DNA from: Populus alba
Lineage: Eukaryota; Streptophyta; Magnoliopsida; Malpighiales; Salicaceae
Assembly (NCBI RefSeq): GCF_005239225.2
Contig: NC_133302.1
Coordinates: forward strand, 9,953,991 to 10,017,990
Length of the DNA: 64,000 nt
Direction: 5' to 3'
Positions 38,102-49,469 of the stretch are shown here, piece after piece; within the stretch, counting starts at the first letter, position 1, and the number at the start of each line of letters is the position of its first letter. The notes beneath the pieces are model-generated. The model saw only the letters and a list, made by a program, of their open reading frames with translations, searched no databases and had not been told where the DNA came from. Made by a program: the position numbers and the translations under genes.

Positions 38102-38397
38102 TGATCCTTATTTATCAAGTTTTTTTTTATATATGTATGTTTTCCCATTTACTAACATTACATTTTTTTTCTCCCATGTGATTCATATAAATCCAACTTA
38201 TTTAGTTCATCAGGAATTTAACTCGAGTTATTATATTTGAAAATAAAAAATAAAAATCCTTATTACTCCTAAATATTTTACTGAAAAAATAATACAAAAC
38301 CATGACACAGTGCGGGTACGACCGTAGTTCGGTATGTAACTTGTTAAGTTCTTCGTTCAAATATGCATGGTTTCAAAACAAAATATCTGAAGCATGA
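35777..38397. other. AT-rich intergenic DNA between the Harbinger transposon and element D
   Basis: No gene recognised. It contains long A and T runs (37021-37040, 38070-38097) and a small duplication at 36593-36750 (CCAATAAATACTACTCTGTA against CCAATAAATGTTATTCTGTA). A stretch around 37250-37380 with CGACGCGTCATCT resembles dispersed repeat sequence. Two short open frames here are low-complexity and not credible genes. Confidence 0.55.
35955..36165. repeat. AT-rich MITE-like repeat, related to 19785-20160
   Basis: It begins TAGTGTTTGTTTTTGTATTT and ends ACAACTAAAACCATACTA. The interior carries TATTTTAATATATTGATATT- and AAATAATTTTTTAAAAAATA-like blocks. The termini are imperfect inverted repeats. 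Confidence 0.5.
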
Positions 38398-38887
38398 TGT
38401 TGCGATGTCGTGGTCGCACAAATTAAATACCCTAGCTTCAAACACAACACACAAGATAATATAGAGCAAGCAAGGGGTCGATCCCACGAGGAAGATTTAG
38501 TTCAGATTTTTATGCTATACGTTATGCAATTTAGGGGAGTTGGATGTTATATAGGCTAAAGAAAAAATAAAACAAAAAACTATCAAATAAAATTTAATAA
38601 GATCAGAAAATTATCAAGAGAACAAACCTTGGTCGCAATCACACATCCACCTATAGAAATCAGAACTGATCCTTGAAACGAAATTCCAGTTTATATTCTG
38701 AATTTTTATCTTTTCTTAACGTTGGTTAATTAACGGATCCACCGTATAACTAACCCTAACCAACAAATAATCACAGTGTCTGCACTAATGATTTAATCCA
38801 ATGGCAGCCTTAAGATCTAGATAAATTCATTATCTTAACAACTAAGTTGTCTGCTTATGTTGCTTTGATCGAATGATCTCCCTAAGT
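38398..38887 (-). repeat. Truncated 3' LTR of element D (490 bp)
   Basis: It matches 43105-43594 closely (TGTTGCGATGTCGTGG to GATCGAATG.TCTCCCTAAG) and then switches abruptly to RNase H coding sequence at 38888. Confidence 0.92.
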
Positions 38888-41004
38888 TCCTTTTCAGTTG
38901 TATGGTAATTGCATTGTGCTCCGTCCAACATGCGGGAAGCATAAGCGATAACATGCAAATTCTTCCCTATTCTTTGCCCAAGGACAGCCCCTATCGCATA
39001 GTCACTCGCATCACACATTATCTCAAAAGGCTCATCCCAATTTGGTGGTTGGATGATAGGTGCAGATGTGACACGCTTTTTAAGCTCATCATGGGCATCT
39101 TTACATGCTTGATCAAACACAAAATCCACTTCTTTAGCTAATAGTTTGCATAAGGGTGATGTAATCTTTGAGAAATCTTTGATAAAACGTCGATAGAAAC
39201 CTGCATGGCCAAGAAAAGAACGAATTTCCCTCACGCAGGAGGGGTAAGGCAATGATGAAATAACGTCTATTTTAGCTTTATCAACCTCTAATCCACGTGA
39301 AGACACAACATGCCCAAGAACTATTCCTTGTTCTACCATAAAATAACACTTTTCATAGTTTAAGACAAGGTTGGTTTCAATGCACCTTTTCAAGATCAAA
39401 GATAAATTTTCTAGACATTTATCAAAAGAATCACCATACACTATGAAATCATCCATGAAAACCTCAATTACTCTTTCAACATAATCAGAAAAAATACTCA
39501 TCATGCATCTTTGAAAAGTTGCAGGTGCATTACAGAGACCAAAGGGCAGTCTCCTATATGCATATGTACCAAATGGACATGTAAATGTAGTCTTTTCTTG
39601 ATCCTCAGGATTAATAACAATCTGATTGTATCCACTATATCCATCAAGAAAGCAATAAAAAGACTTACCTACTAGACGTTCAAGCATTTGATCCATGAAT
39701 GGTAATGGGAAATGATCTTTGCGTGTAGCAAGATTTAGCTTTCTATAATCAACACACATTCTCCATCCACTCGAGATGCGAGCAGGAATGAGCTCATCCT
39801 TTTTGTTTTTCACCAACGTGATTCCGGTCTTTTTGGGCACCACATGGATTGGCGCTACCCATTTACTATCCGTGATGGGATAAATGACTCCTGCATCTAA
39901 CAGTTTCAAAATTTCAGCTTTCACTACCTCCATCATAGGCAGGTTCAACCTCCTTTGCATTTCCCTTCTTGGTTTCGCATTGTCCTCCAATAGTATGTGA
40001 TGCATACACATTGAGGGACTAATGCCCTTGATGTCAGCTAAAGTCCATCCAATGGCCGTCTTGTGATCACACAACAACTTCACAAGTTTTTCCTCTTGCG
40101 TATTTGTCAAACCTGTTGCTATAATAACGGGAAGTGTATTGTTTTCACCAATGAATACATACTTCAAATTATCGGGCAAAGGTTTCAATTCTAACTCGGG
40201 GGCCTGTAAAATAGATGGCAAAAGCTTTTTATGTGAAAGTATTAAATCAACAAAGACATTACCATGGGGAACAGTTTGCAAAGATTGCAAAGCCAATGCT
40301 GATTCGTGCACATTTTGGGGAACACATATGTGCCTCTCCATCTTTTCTATACCGGTAAAATCATAGCCATAGCTCAAGGCTACACTTAATCCATCCTCAC
40401 ACTCAAAATCAAAAACTTGCTGCACATACTTATCAACTTGGTCATAGCATGTGATAGAATAAACATTGCTATAAGGATATTTCATTGCATCATGAAAATT
40501 AAATTCAATATTTTCATCTCCTACTTCCATAGACAAAGTATCCTTACCACAATCAATCTTTGTATTGGCAGTTTTCAAGAATGGTCTCCCAAACAATATA
40601 GGAGTGCTGTTTGATGAATCACAAGAGTCATGTTCCATATAAAGAATATAAAAATCACATGGAATGATCAAACTATCAATCTTGACTAGGACATCTTCTA
40701 TCACACCAAGTGGGTAAACAAAACTCCGATCCGCAAGTTGTATTACAATGCTAGTTTTATTCAAAGGCTCAAGACTAAGAGAATCATAAACATGTTTGGG
40801 CATAACATTAATGGATGCACCTAAATCACACAAGGCCCTTTTAAAACTAGCATTACCAATAACACATGGGATAGTAAACGCACCTGGGTCCTTTTGCTTC
40901 AAAGGCATATTCTTTTGAACAACAGCAGATACAACTTCACCCATACTTACCATTTCATGACCTTTCAGTTTGAAAGCTCTCTTGGTAGTACACAACTCTT
41001 TCAA
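38842..41004 (-). pseudogene. Protease, reverse transcriptase and partial RNase H of element D (720 codons, open)
   Basis: This long open frame encodes an aspartic protease (ALCDLGASINVMP; residues about 55-140) and reverse transcriptase (about 380-580) with FPLPFMDQMLERL, FLDGYSGYNQI, LPFGLCNAPATFQRCM and the active-site motif VFMDDFIVYG. RNase H is partial: IMCDASDY and NYHTTEKEL supply its first Asp and Glu. After EKEL the frame crosses the deletion into LTR sequence and ends 15 codons later (REIIRSKQHKQTT). The third RNase H Asp, integrase and everything after are missing. Upstream, a one-base deletion near 41005 separates it from gag (KYANF then a stop instead of KFLKELCTTKR). The frame is otherwise undamaged, so the element is fairly young. 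Confidence 0.92.
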
Positions 41005-42600
41005 AAATTGGCATACTTAGGAATTTGTTTGATAGCATCAAGTAAAGGAATGTTGAGTTCTACTTTCTTGAAGACCTCTAAAATCTCTTTTTCTTTGTCC
41101 TCTTTCTTTGACCTAGAAGAACTCATAGGAAAGGGTGGAATTGTTTTAAAACTGGAATTCATTTAGTGAGGAGTTACCTTTGGAGTGTTGGTCTTCGTTT
41201 CAGTTTGTGGAGAAGGAGGGTGTTCCTTCTTTGTACTCAATTCAGTTTCTATCTCTTCTTCTTCCTCCATCTCAATTTGTTTTAACCTTTTCTCTTCAAG
41301 TTCTTTCCCACTTCGCAGCATGATCGCACTAACATTCTCTTTTGGATTCAATGCTTGGGAGGGCAATTTTCCATTCATTTATGCTTCCAATTTCCCCACA
41401 CTTGAAGCTACTTGCCCCATTTGCTTCTCCAAGTTGTGAATACTTGACCTTGTTTCCTGTTGAAAAGACATGACATTTTGTTGCAAAGTCACAGTGTTAG
41501 AAGCCAAAGTTTTCATCATCTCACGAAGATCATCATTGGATGAAGACCCCATAACATTGGAGTTTGTGAATGGAGGGGGTTGTCTTGCTTGATAATTATG
41601 TTGGGATTGAAATCCACTGGGATGGAATTGTCGGCCTTGATTGCCTTGTTGAGGTTGGTTCCCATACCGTAGGTTAGGATGATCTCTCCATCCAGAATTG
41701 TACGTGTGGGAAAAAGGATCATACTTACGCTGAGGCTGTCCATTAAATGCTCCATCAACTGCATTAGTTTGTTCAATGTAATCTTCTTGCATTGTTGGGC
41801 ACATATCTGAAGTATGTCCTTGTAAGGAGCATATGCTACAAGCTTTCACCTGTTGTAACATTGCCACAAGCCAAAGAACGCACAAGAAGAAGTAAGATCA
41901 TTAACTTTATTCTCAAGGTTAGAAATACTTACCTCATTTACTCGTTTGTTTGCGAAGTCTCCACGAGTGCCAAACTGTTTTGAGTTGGCTGCCATGTTGA
42001 GATTAATTGGCGTGCAGCCTCGGGTGTCTTATCTACCAATGCCACTCCACTTGCAGCATCAATGATACTACGGTCAGTAGGTATCAATCCTTCATAGAAA
42101 TATTGAATGAGCAGCTGATCGGGTATTTGATGATGAGGGCACTGAATACATAGTTGCTCAAATCTTTCCCAATACTCGGAAAGTGTCTCTCCATGAGATT
42201 GTCGAATTCCACATATTTCTTTTCTTATGTTGGCAACTCGAGATGCTGGAAATACTTCTCAAGGAAGATCTTTTTCATGCATTCCAAGTTTCAATTGAAC
42301 CTGGGAGAATGGAGAAAAGCCATGCTTTTGCTGCCCCTTTTAAAGAGAAAGGGAAAGCTTTCAACTTAACTTGTTTCTTTCGTCAACTCCATTCGGTTTT
42401 CATGCCAACACAAACCATATGGAACTCCTTGAGAATGTGTATGAGGATCTTCTCCTGCGGAAAGACCATTAAATGTTGGTAGCAATATGTATAAACCAGA
42501 TTTGAGCTCAAAGTTTACACTATTATCGATGTTTATGCACAATGGTGATTTTCCACGTTAAGGAGCAGCAAGCTCCTTGAGTGTTTGTTGTCGTGGCATT
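41005..42600 (-). pseudogene. gag region of element D, degraded
   Basis: Minus-strand segments match Athila/Tat gag. About 42210-41990 has GESLSEYWERFEQLC, YFYEGL and DAASGVALVDKTPEAAR; 41885-41379 has the zinc-knuckle-like CSICSLQGHTSDMCP and a Gln/Asn/Pro-rich stretch. From 41378 comes SAIMLRSGKELEEKR and an acidic linker, and from about 41162 come SSFKTIPPFPM and VELNIPLLDAIKQIPKYA. TAG/TAA stops at 41379 and 41163, together with frame changes upstream, break it. Confidence 0.85.
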
Positions 42601-43082
42601 AGCCATGGTGTTGAGGTGAGTTTCCTTTCGTAACCTGCGTAAAGTTTTTTTCTATTTCGAGATCTAACTGCACTTGACTTTTGATTAGTAGAACAGGTTA
42701 TTGGCATAAAGCATCAAGAAAACTCAAAAGAAACCAACCACGCAAGAGATCGAAAACAATGCAAATTGTACAAAAATCTTACGTTAGAAAAAACTAAAAC
42801 TGCCTAAAAACCCTAGAAAACAGCGGAATTTGGCCTTGATAAGAGCGAGGCTAGTGGTAATGCCACTAGTTTCTGTTTAGAAACGTCGTTTTCCTTCAAA
42901 AAACAAAGACCGAAACCTAATTCCACCAAAAAATCTGTTTTGAACAGTACCGTTCCCGCAAGTGAACAGTACCGCCGCAAGCAAAAATTCTGTTTCTCTT
43001 TTTTTTTTTTCAGAAATATAAATAACAATCACAGCAAACTAAAAATAACAGTAAAAACACAAGAATCAACTAAAATTACATT

Positions 43083-43104
43083 CCCCGGCAACGGCGCCAA
43101 AATT
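43083..43104 (-). other. Primer binding site of element D (Athila/Tat type)
   Basis: On the minus strand the bases after the 5' LTR read TTTTGGCGCCGTTGCCGGGG. TGGCGCCGTTGCCGGGGA is the usual primer site of Athila/Tat elements and matches the 3' end of tRNA-Asp, as I recall it. Confidence 0.85.
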
Positions 43105-44678
43105 TGTTGCGATGTCGTGGTCGCACAAATTAAATACCCTAGCTTCAAACACAACACACAAGATAATATAGAGCAAGCAAGGGGTCGATCCCACGAGGAA
43201 GATTTAGTTCAGATTTTTATGCTATACGTTATGCAATTTAGGGGGGTTGGATGTTTAATGGCTAAAGAAAAATAAAACAAAAAACTATCAAACAAAATTT
43301 AATAAGATCAAAATTATCAAGAGAAACAAAACCTTGGTCGCAATCACACATCCACCTATAGAAATCAGAACTGATCCTTGAAACGAAATTCCAGTTTATA
43401 TTCTGAATTTTATCTTTTCTTAACGTTGGTTAATTAACGGATCCGCCGTATAACTAACCCTAACCAACAAATAATCACAGTGTCCGCACTAATGATTAAT
43501 CCAATGGCAGCCTTAAGATCTAGATAAATTCATTATCTTAACAACTTAAGTTGTCTGCTTATGTTGCTTTTGATCGAATGTTCTCCCTAAGATTAATAAC
43601 GTAGATCCGCTACAATTATTAAACTCAGTTGCTTCACAAGTTCATATACCAACAACTCCGGTTTTTGATATCAAAACTTAGCAATAAATTGTCCTATAAT
43701 AATAACTTAGAGTCCGTCTAAGCAATTAAAATAAACAATCATAGGAAAAAATAAGCATAGGAGAACAAACATATTCATCATATAAACTGAAAAGAAAAGG
43801 TAGAATAGATCTCACAGTTCTTGAAATCCGAAACAACTAATCAAAAAGATGGAAGAATGCATGATTTAGGGTTTCTTATAGTAGGGGGCGTTTTTCTCCT
43901 CTTGGGTTGGCTGCCCCCTTCTCTTCTCTCATTCTTTTTAACGCTAGGAAACCCTAATCTCTATTTTACAAAATAGTCCTCCTTAAGTAGACAATTTACA
44001 TTTTAAGTAGTTCAATAACTATTTTCTAAAAAAGGAGAAAATAACTTTGCATGAAATCTTCAAGATTTGACTTAGAGGAGCTACATTTCTGAAATTAAAA
44101 AACTTGGATGTCGGTTTTAGATGCTTCGGAACGTAATCTACACTCGTTTCTTACGAAACCTGTTTGCTGGCAGAATTTAGTTGTCATCTTTGAAAAATCA
44201 TATCTCCCTCATATGACATCGTTTTTGGCTGAAATTTGGAGCTTTGTATAGACGCTTTTGAGTCAGGAATCCAAAAACAATTGAGTTTTGCATCAATTGG
44301 CTTTTTAGCTCTAGATATTCAAGTCGGACTGACCGAAGGTCAACACTGGCAGATTGCGAGATTTGACTTTGAAAGCTGTGATTTCCATGCTCTTCCTTAT
44401 TTATTGTCTTGCCTTATATTTCCAGAAAGGTATGGAATGTTAGCTTTTTAATGCCACTGGAATCACTTCATTTCGACCTTTAGAGCTCACGTTCTGCACA
44501 AAACATCGACTGAACGTCAAATCTGCCAATTACCTTCAATTTTACTCCTTTTTGCATCTTTCATCCAAAAGTGCCTTCAAAACATAAAACAAAGAATAAT
44601 CAAAGGCATTTTATATATAAAACATAGGCAAACACTAGTTAAATGTGGGTGAAACTATCGAATAATATTGTTGCATCA
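43105..44678 (-). repeat. 5' LTR of element D (1574 bp)
   Basis: On the minus strand it opens TGATGCAACA and closes CATCGCAACA. The outer end is set by the CATGA duplication. It is non-coding. Short open frames in it are not genes. Confidence 0.92.
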
Positions 44679-44683
44679 CATGA

Positions 44684-45594
44684 AAAAAGACAGAGTGAGC
44701 ACCAAATTGTTTTATTGTATGCTTGCCTTTTTTACAGTTGATCATGACAAATCTTATCTATTGCTAATATATCCCTGTAGAGTTTATTAAGCAAGCAGCA
44801 ATAAAATAAACTTCCTCAACACTCTTTTTTTTTTTTTAACATGTCAGTTTATTATATTTTTTAATTAATTTTATGGAACTTTAAATTAACGATTATATAA
44901 ATTTTTAATATTTTAAAATTTAATAAGACTCGAACCAATAATTTTTAAAAAAATAAATCTAAAACCTGTTACTAATCTTTAAAATTAAAAATGAAGCAGG
45001 GCACATTAGAAACTGGAAAAAGATGAAGCAAATTTGGATAGGACATCCTATCAAAGTTTGCAATAGTAGCTCCGAAAGGACGTTGAGTAAGCTTGATGGA
45101 TCTATATATGGCAGCAGAAGCTGACTATAGAGCTGGCATGAAGGTAGCAGAACACTATAATAGGCTCCATAGCTCACCTAGGTAGGTCAAAAAAAAATTA
45201 GTAATGGAAAATACATGCAAAACAAACCCATAAGAATTTATGAGAAAGCATTCGAGAACTGTTGAATTAGCTGTTATGGCATCTTTCACAAAGTAACAAG
45301 ACACCTAAAACCAAAATTAAAAAGTGAAAAGAAGGGAGGGAAAGGCAAAGGTGAAACTTGATTGATAAAACAATAGTAAGGAAGAATCTATAAGCAATAG
45401 AGGCTGGAAAGCATTCTGCTAATAGCTGAGAGCGAGAAATCAACAACCAAATAAGAGAGGATGGAAAAAGCCATAAAAAGTGGCACAACTTAGCTAAGAA
45501 ACAAATCAAAAGCAGTCATCAAACCTATATATTATATAACAGTAGCAATAGGGGAAGAAAAAAAAATGAGTGAAATTTAAGGATATTGCTTCCT
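44684..45594. other. Non-coding sequence between element D and the 640-bp repeats
   Basis: Nothing recognised. The first part is AT-rich, the second (44990-45540) is less so, without credible exons. Confidence 0.5.
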
Positions 45595-47100
45595 ATGGCC
45601 AAATCTGACCATTCACCATCTAACTAGATGCGCAGTCATGCTCTCTTCTACATGGGGTGTGGTGCATGTAGATAGATAATGGTTGGATTGCCGTCAATGA
45701 TTGATTATTTGTATTTTTTTTCTTTCTCTTCTCTCTCCTGACAATTAAAATGCACAATTGTTCTCTTTGTTAGTTATTTGTCAAACCAGACATATTTTCC
45801 ATTCCCACTTATCTTGGGTTTGGCATAGCTGCCAAATCAAGGCGCTTGGGTCTAGCACCCATGCTAAACACACGCACTTTGTGTCTGACTTTTTACTATG
45901 GATTGTAATAGTGATTTCACGTTCAATTTCATATGTTTTCGTGAGTGGATAAAAGTTTCTTTGACTTTCTTCCACAAGGGTATTCAGGTTTTTTATAATT
46001 TCCAAGTATAATCAAATAACGCTTTTTAGTATTCAGAAAAGATAAAAAAAAAAAAAAAAAAAAAAAACAATATGGGCATGTGTTCCTCACGAAGTTTTTC
46101 CTTAGGGGGTATTTTGTGTAATTAAGAGGACCATTGGGTGCATTTAGTATTTTCATGATGTATTTGTTATTTTTAAATTGAAAAATATGGGCATGTGTTC
46201 CTCACAACCCAGCAAGTAGGTGGCCCCCGTGTCATCAAAGAGGCACATATAACGCTTTCTAATGGCCAAATCTAGTCATTCACCTTCTAATTGGATGCGT
46301 GATCGTGCCCTCTTCCATTTTGTGTGGCGCGTGTAGATAGATAATAGTTGGATTGCCGTCAATGATCAATTATTTGCGTTTTTTTTTCTCTCCTAACAAC
46401 TAAAGTGCACAATTATCCTCTTTGTTTGTTGGTTGTCAAATTAAACATATTTGTCATTCCCATGTATCTTGGGTCTGGCACCCATGCACCTTGGATCTAG
46501 CATGTTACTTGTGGATTATAATAGTAGTTTCACTTTTAATTTTCTCATTATTTTCATGAGTGGATAATGTTTCTTTTGGCTTTCATTCATCACAAAGGCA
46601 CTCAGATTTTTTCAATTTTCAAGTACAGTCAGATAAACGTTTTTAACCTCGGAAAAGATTAAAAAAACAAAAAAAAAAAAAGCTTTGCCTTTAGGGGTAT
46701 TTTAGTGTTTTTTAACATGGGTATTTTGTTTAAAATTTAAAAGGACTTCCATGGGGGTGTTTTAGCATTTTCATAATGTATATTGTTCTTTTTAGATAAA
46801 AAAAAGTTGTGGGCACGTGTTTACTCATGCCCTTAGCAAGTGGGCACCATTCGCACATTAAGGAGGCGTGTATGACGCTTTCCGATGGCCAAATCTAGCC
46901 ATGCATCATCTATCTGAATGCACAGTCATGCCCTTTTCCACATGGTGTGGCATAAGTAGGCAGATAATGATTGAATTGTCATTGGCGATCGATTGTTTGC
47001 ATTTTTTTTCTTTGTTTTCTCTCTCTTGACAATTAAAATGCACAATTATCGTATTTATTTATTGTTTATCAAATCACACATGTTGGTACGTATCTTAGGT
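45595..47100. repeat. Long degenerate tandem repeat, period about 620-667 bp, 2.3 copies
   Basis: The landmark GGCCAAATCT(G/A)... followed by a CATCTAACTAGATGCG-like block and AGATAGATAATGGTTGGATT recurs at about 45598, 46264 and 46885. Each unit continues with a TTAAAATGCACAATT landmark, a TATCTTGGGT.TGGCA segment and a poly-A stretch. GGGCATGTGTTCCTCAC is also duplicated within the first unit (46073 and 46189). Confidence 0.8.
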
Positions 47101-47219
47101 ATGGGTATAGCTGCGAGACTCAAGCGCCTCTTGGCTTGGCAACCATGTCAAATCCATATGCCTAAGCCTGAATAAACATACCAAGCCTATGTGTCTGGGC
47201 CTGCCAGACCTTTGCACCT

Positions 47220-48810
47220 AAAATTGAGTGAATTTTAAGTATGTGTGTAGTTAATGTCTCAAAATAGAAGAAAGAAATATAGAAAATATAAAAATATATT
47301 TGGTTAAAAAGACAAAGATGAAATACAAAATAAATGTGTTTTTAAGAATAATTATGAGTGTGTTTCTTATATTTTTTTTAAAAAAAAAAATGCATGAATC
47401 TGGCATGGTTGCCAAGCCTATGGTTGTGGGTCTAGCATGGTTGCCAAACCTAAGCACTTGGGTCCTGGCAAGGTATTTTTGTTGTTTTTTTTTAAAACAA
47501 TACATTAGAAGTTCCAATAAGAAATTACTAGTTTAAATTTTAAATTGGGAGATGTTATTGCATGATCTATTGTCAAAGTTTATTACAAAGAGAGTTCATT
47601 CTACATTATAACTATTAGCATATACAAAAATTTGAAATATAGGATCACCAAGAGAAAACTTTTGAACTTTTAAAAATTGATACATTATATTGTAAGAAAA
47701 AGAAAATATTGTATATGTAAAAGACTTATTGTCCATTTAACTATATTAATTTGTGCAATTTTATAGATTATTTTTTTCACTAAAATTTAAAGATTAATAA
47801 AAAAAAATGAGTGAATTTAGGGATGCATGTGGTATAAGTCCCAAAATGGAAAAAAAATAAATATAGAAAAGATAAAAATATATTTGGTTAAAAAGAACAA
47901 AGATGAAAAAAGAAAAATAAATATATTTTTTAGAAACAATTATAAAGTGTAAGTTCCTATATTTTCAAAAAAGACACAAGGGTCTCGCATGGTTTTCTAG
48001 GCCAAAGCCCTTGGGTCAAGCCAAGCACAAGCACGAGGCTAGCATGGTTGTCAAACCCAAGCACCTGGGTTTGACAAGGTTTTTATTGTTTTTTTTTTTT
48101 TTTACAATACATCATAAGTCCTCAAGGAATTATTAGTTAGATGTCCTAAGACTATTCAACACAGTTACATAAGCATTAAGATCCTCAACAAAAGCATTAC
48201 CTTTGCCTAGCTCAATACAAAATTATGCAAATCCTATAGGCATTAGACCCAAGCTTACTTTGGTTTGGCAACTCTATGCAAGAGTACTATGTACCAAGAT
48301 AAAACACTATAGACTTGCACAATGGATTTTCCAAGCTCTGGAGGCTTGGGATGGGACTAATGTTGTCTTTTCATAGAAAGTTAAAGTATCATTTTGCCAT
48401 TTGGTATGAAAAAAAAAAATGAAGCCCTAGTTGTGAGGGTATTTTAGTATTTTTTTCATATGCTCATATTTTGGTCATTAAACATTTGAGCGGGGTAATG
48501 AATAGTCTTTTCCCAAGTAAATTAGGTATGTCATGGAAATGCCAGAAACCAAGTACCGTGAGGCTAGCATGTTTGCCAGACTATTCTTAAGGGTCTTAAA
48601 TCTAGCATGGTTTGTTAGACTAAGTCATTTGAGCTGAAATGGCTTTATAGACCTAAGGCGTTTGCATCTAAGCATAACTGCTAGACTAAAGGCACTAAGA
48701 TCTAGACCCAAGCACCCTGGGCCTAGTAACCATGCCAGACCTACCGGGTCTTGGTTCTGCTCGACCTGCGTCTGGGTCTCTGCAATCATGCCAAAACCAA
48801 GATGCTAGGG
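47220..48810. repeat. Second tandem duplication (~585 bp) plus a GCATGGTTGCCAAGCC minisatellite-like motif
   Basis: GAGTGAATTT...ATATAGAAAA.ATAAAAATATATTTGGTTAAAAAG occurs at about 47226 and 47813, each followed by TTCCTATATTTT-like sequence. Between and after these, a short motif of the form GGTCTAGCATGGTTGCCAAACC / AAGCACTTGGGTC recurs irregularly (47400, 47430, 47990, 48040, 48565, 48600, 48720 and others). The same CTTGGGTCTAGCACCCATG wording appears in the 640-bp repeats. Confidence 0.7.
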
Positions 48811-48969
48811 TCAAAAAAATTTAAATTTTTTTAAAAAGCACAATTGGAAGCAAAAACAGCAAAACATTGTCTTATTCAAAGCAAGATTTTCTCATTCATA
48901 TGTAGTAAAACTTAACTACAAACTCTTTTTTGTTTGTGCAACTTATTTTATAAATTTGTTATATTAGAA

Positions 48970-49469
48970 NNNNNNNNNNNNNNNNNNNNNNNNNNNNNNN
49001 NNNNNNNNNNNNNNNNNNNNNNNNNNNNNNNNNNNNNNNNNNNNNNNNNNNNNNNNNNNNNNNNNNNNNNNNNNNNNNNNNNNNNNNNNNNNNNNNNNNN
49101 NNNNNNNNNNNNNNNNNNNNNNNNNNNNNNNNNNNNNNNNNNNNNNNNNNNNNNNNNNNNNNNNNNNNNNNNNNNNNNNNNNNNNNNNNNNNNNNNNNNN
49201 NNNNNNNNNNNNNNNNNNNNNNNNNNNNNNNNNNNNNNNNNNNNNNNNNNNNNNNNNNNNNNNNNNNNNNNNNNNNNNNNNNNNNNNNNNNNNNNNNNNN
49301 NNNNNNNNNNNNNNNNNNNNNNNNNNNNNNNNNNNNNNNNNNNNNNNNNNNNNNNNNNNNNNNNNNNNNNNNNNNNNNNNNNNNNNNNNNNNNNNNNNNN
49401 NNNNNNNNNNNNNNNNNNNNNNNNNNNNNNNNNNNNNNNNNNNNNNNNNNNNNNNNNNNNNNNNNNNNN
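48970..49469. other. Assembly gap (500 N)
   Basis: Exactly 500 N characters, a common placeholder for a gap of unknown size. The right edge opens inside a 1.5-kb tandem repeat unit, which probably caused the break. Confidence 0.98.

Larger units (their letters stand above)
38398..44678 (-). mobile_element. Element D: Athila-type Ty3/gypsy retrotransposon with CATGA target duplication and a pol-LTR deletion
   Basis: Read on the minus strand: 5' LTR (44678-43105), primer site, degraded gag, then a long PR-RT-RNase H frame that runs directly into a truncated 3' LTR (38887-38398). CATGA at 38393-38397 and 44679-44683 is a perfect 5-bp target duplication, so the outer ends are original. The rest of RNase H, all of integrase, any env-like region and about 1.1 kb of the 3' LTR have been lost in one internal deletion. 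The primer site and protein wording (FLDGYSGYNQI, DLGASINVMP) identify the Athila/Tat group. Confidence 0.92.

Noticed and set aside
38019..38240. Phe-rich 73-codon open stretch before element D
   Set aside because: It is the translation of poly-T and AT-rich repeat sequence, not a membrane protein gene.
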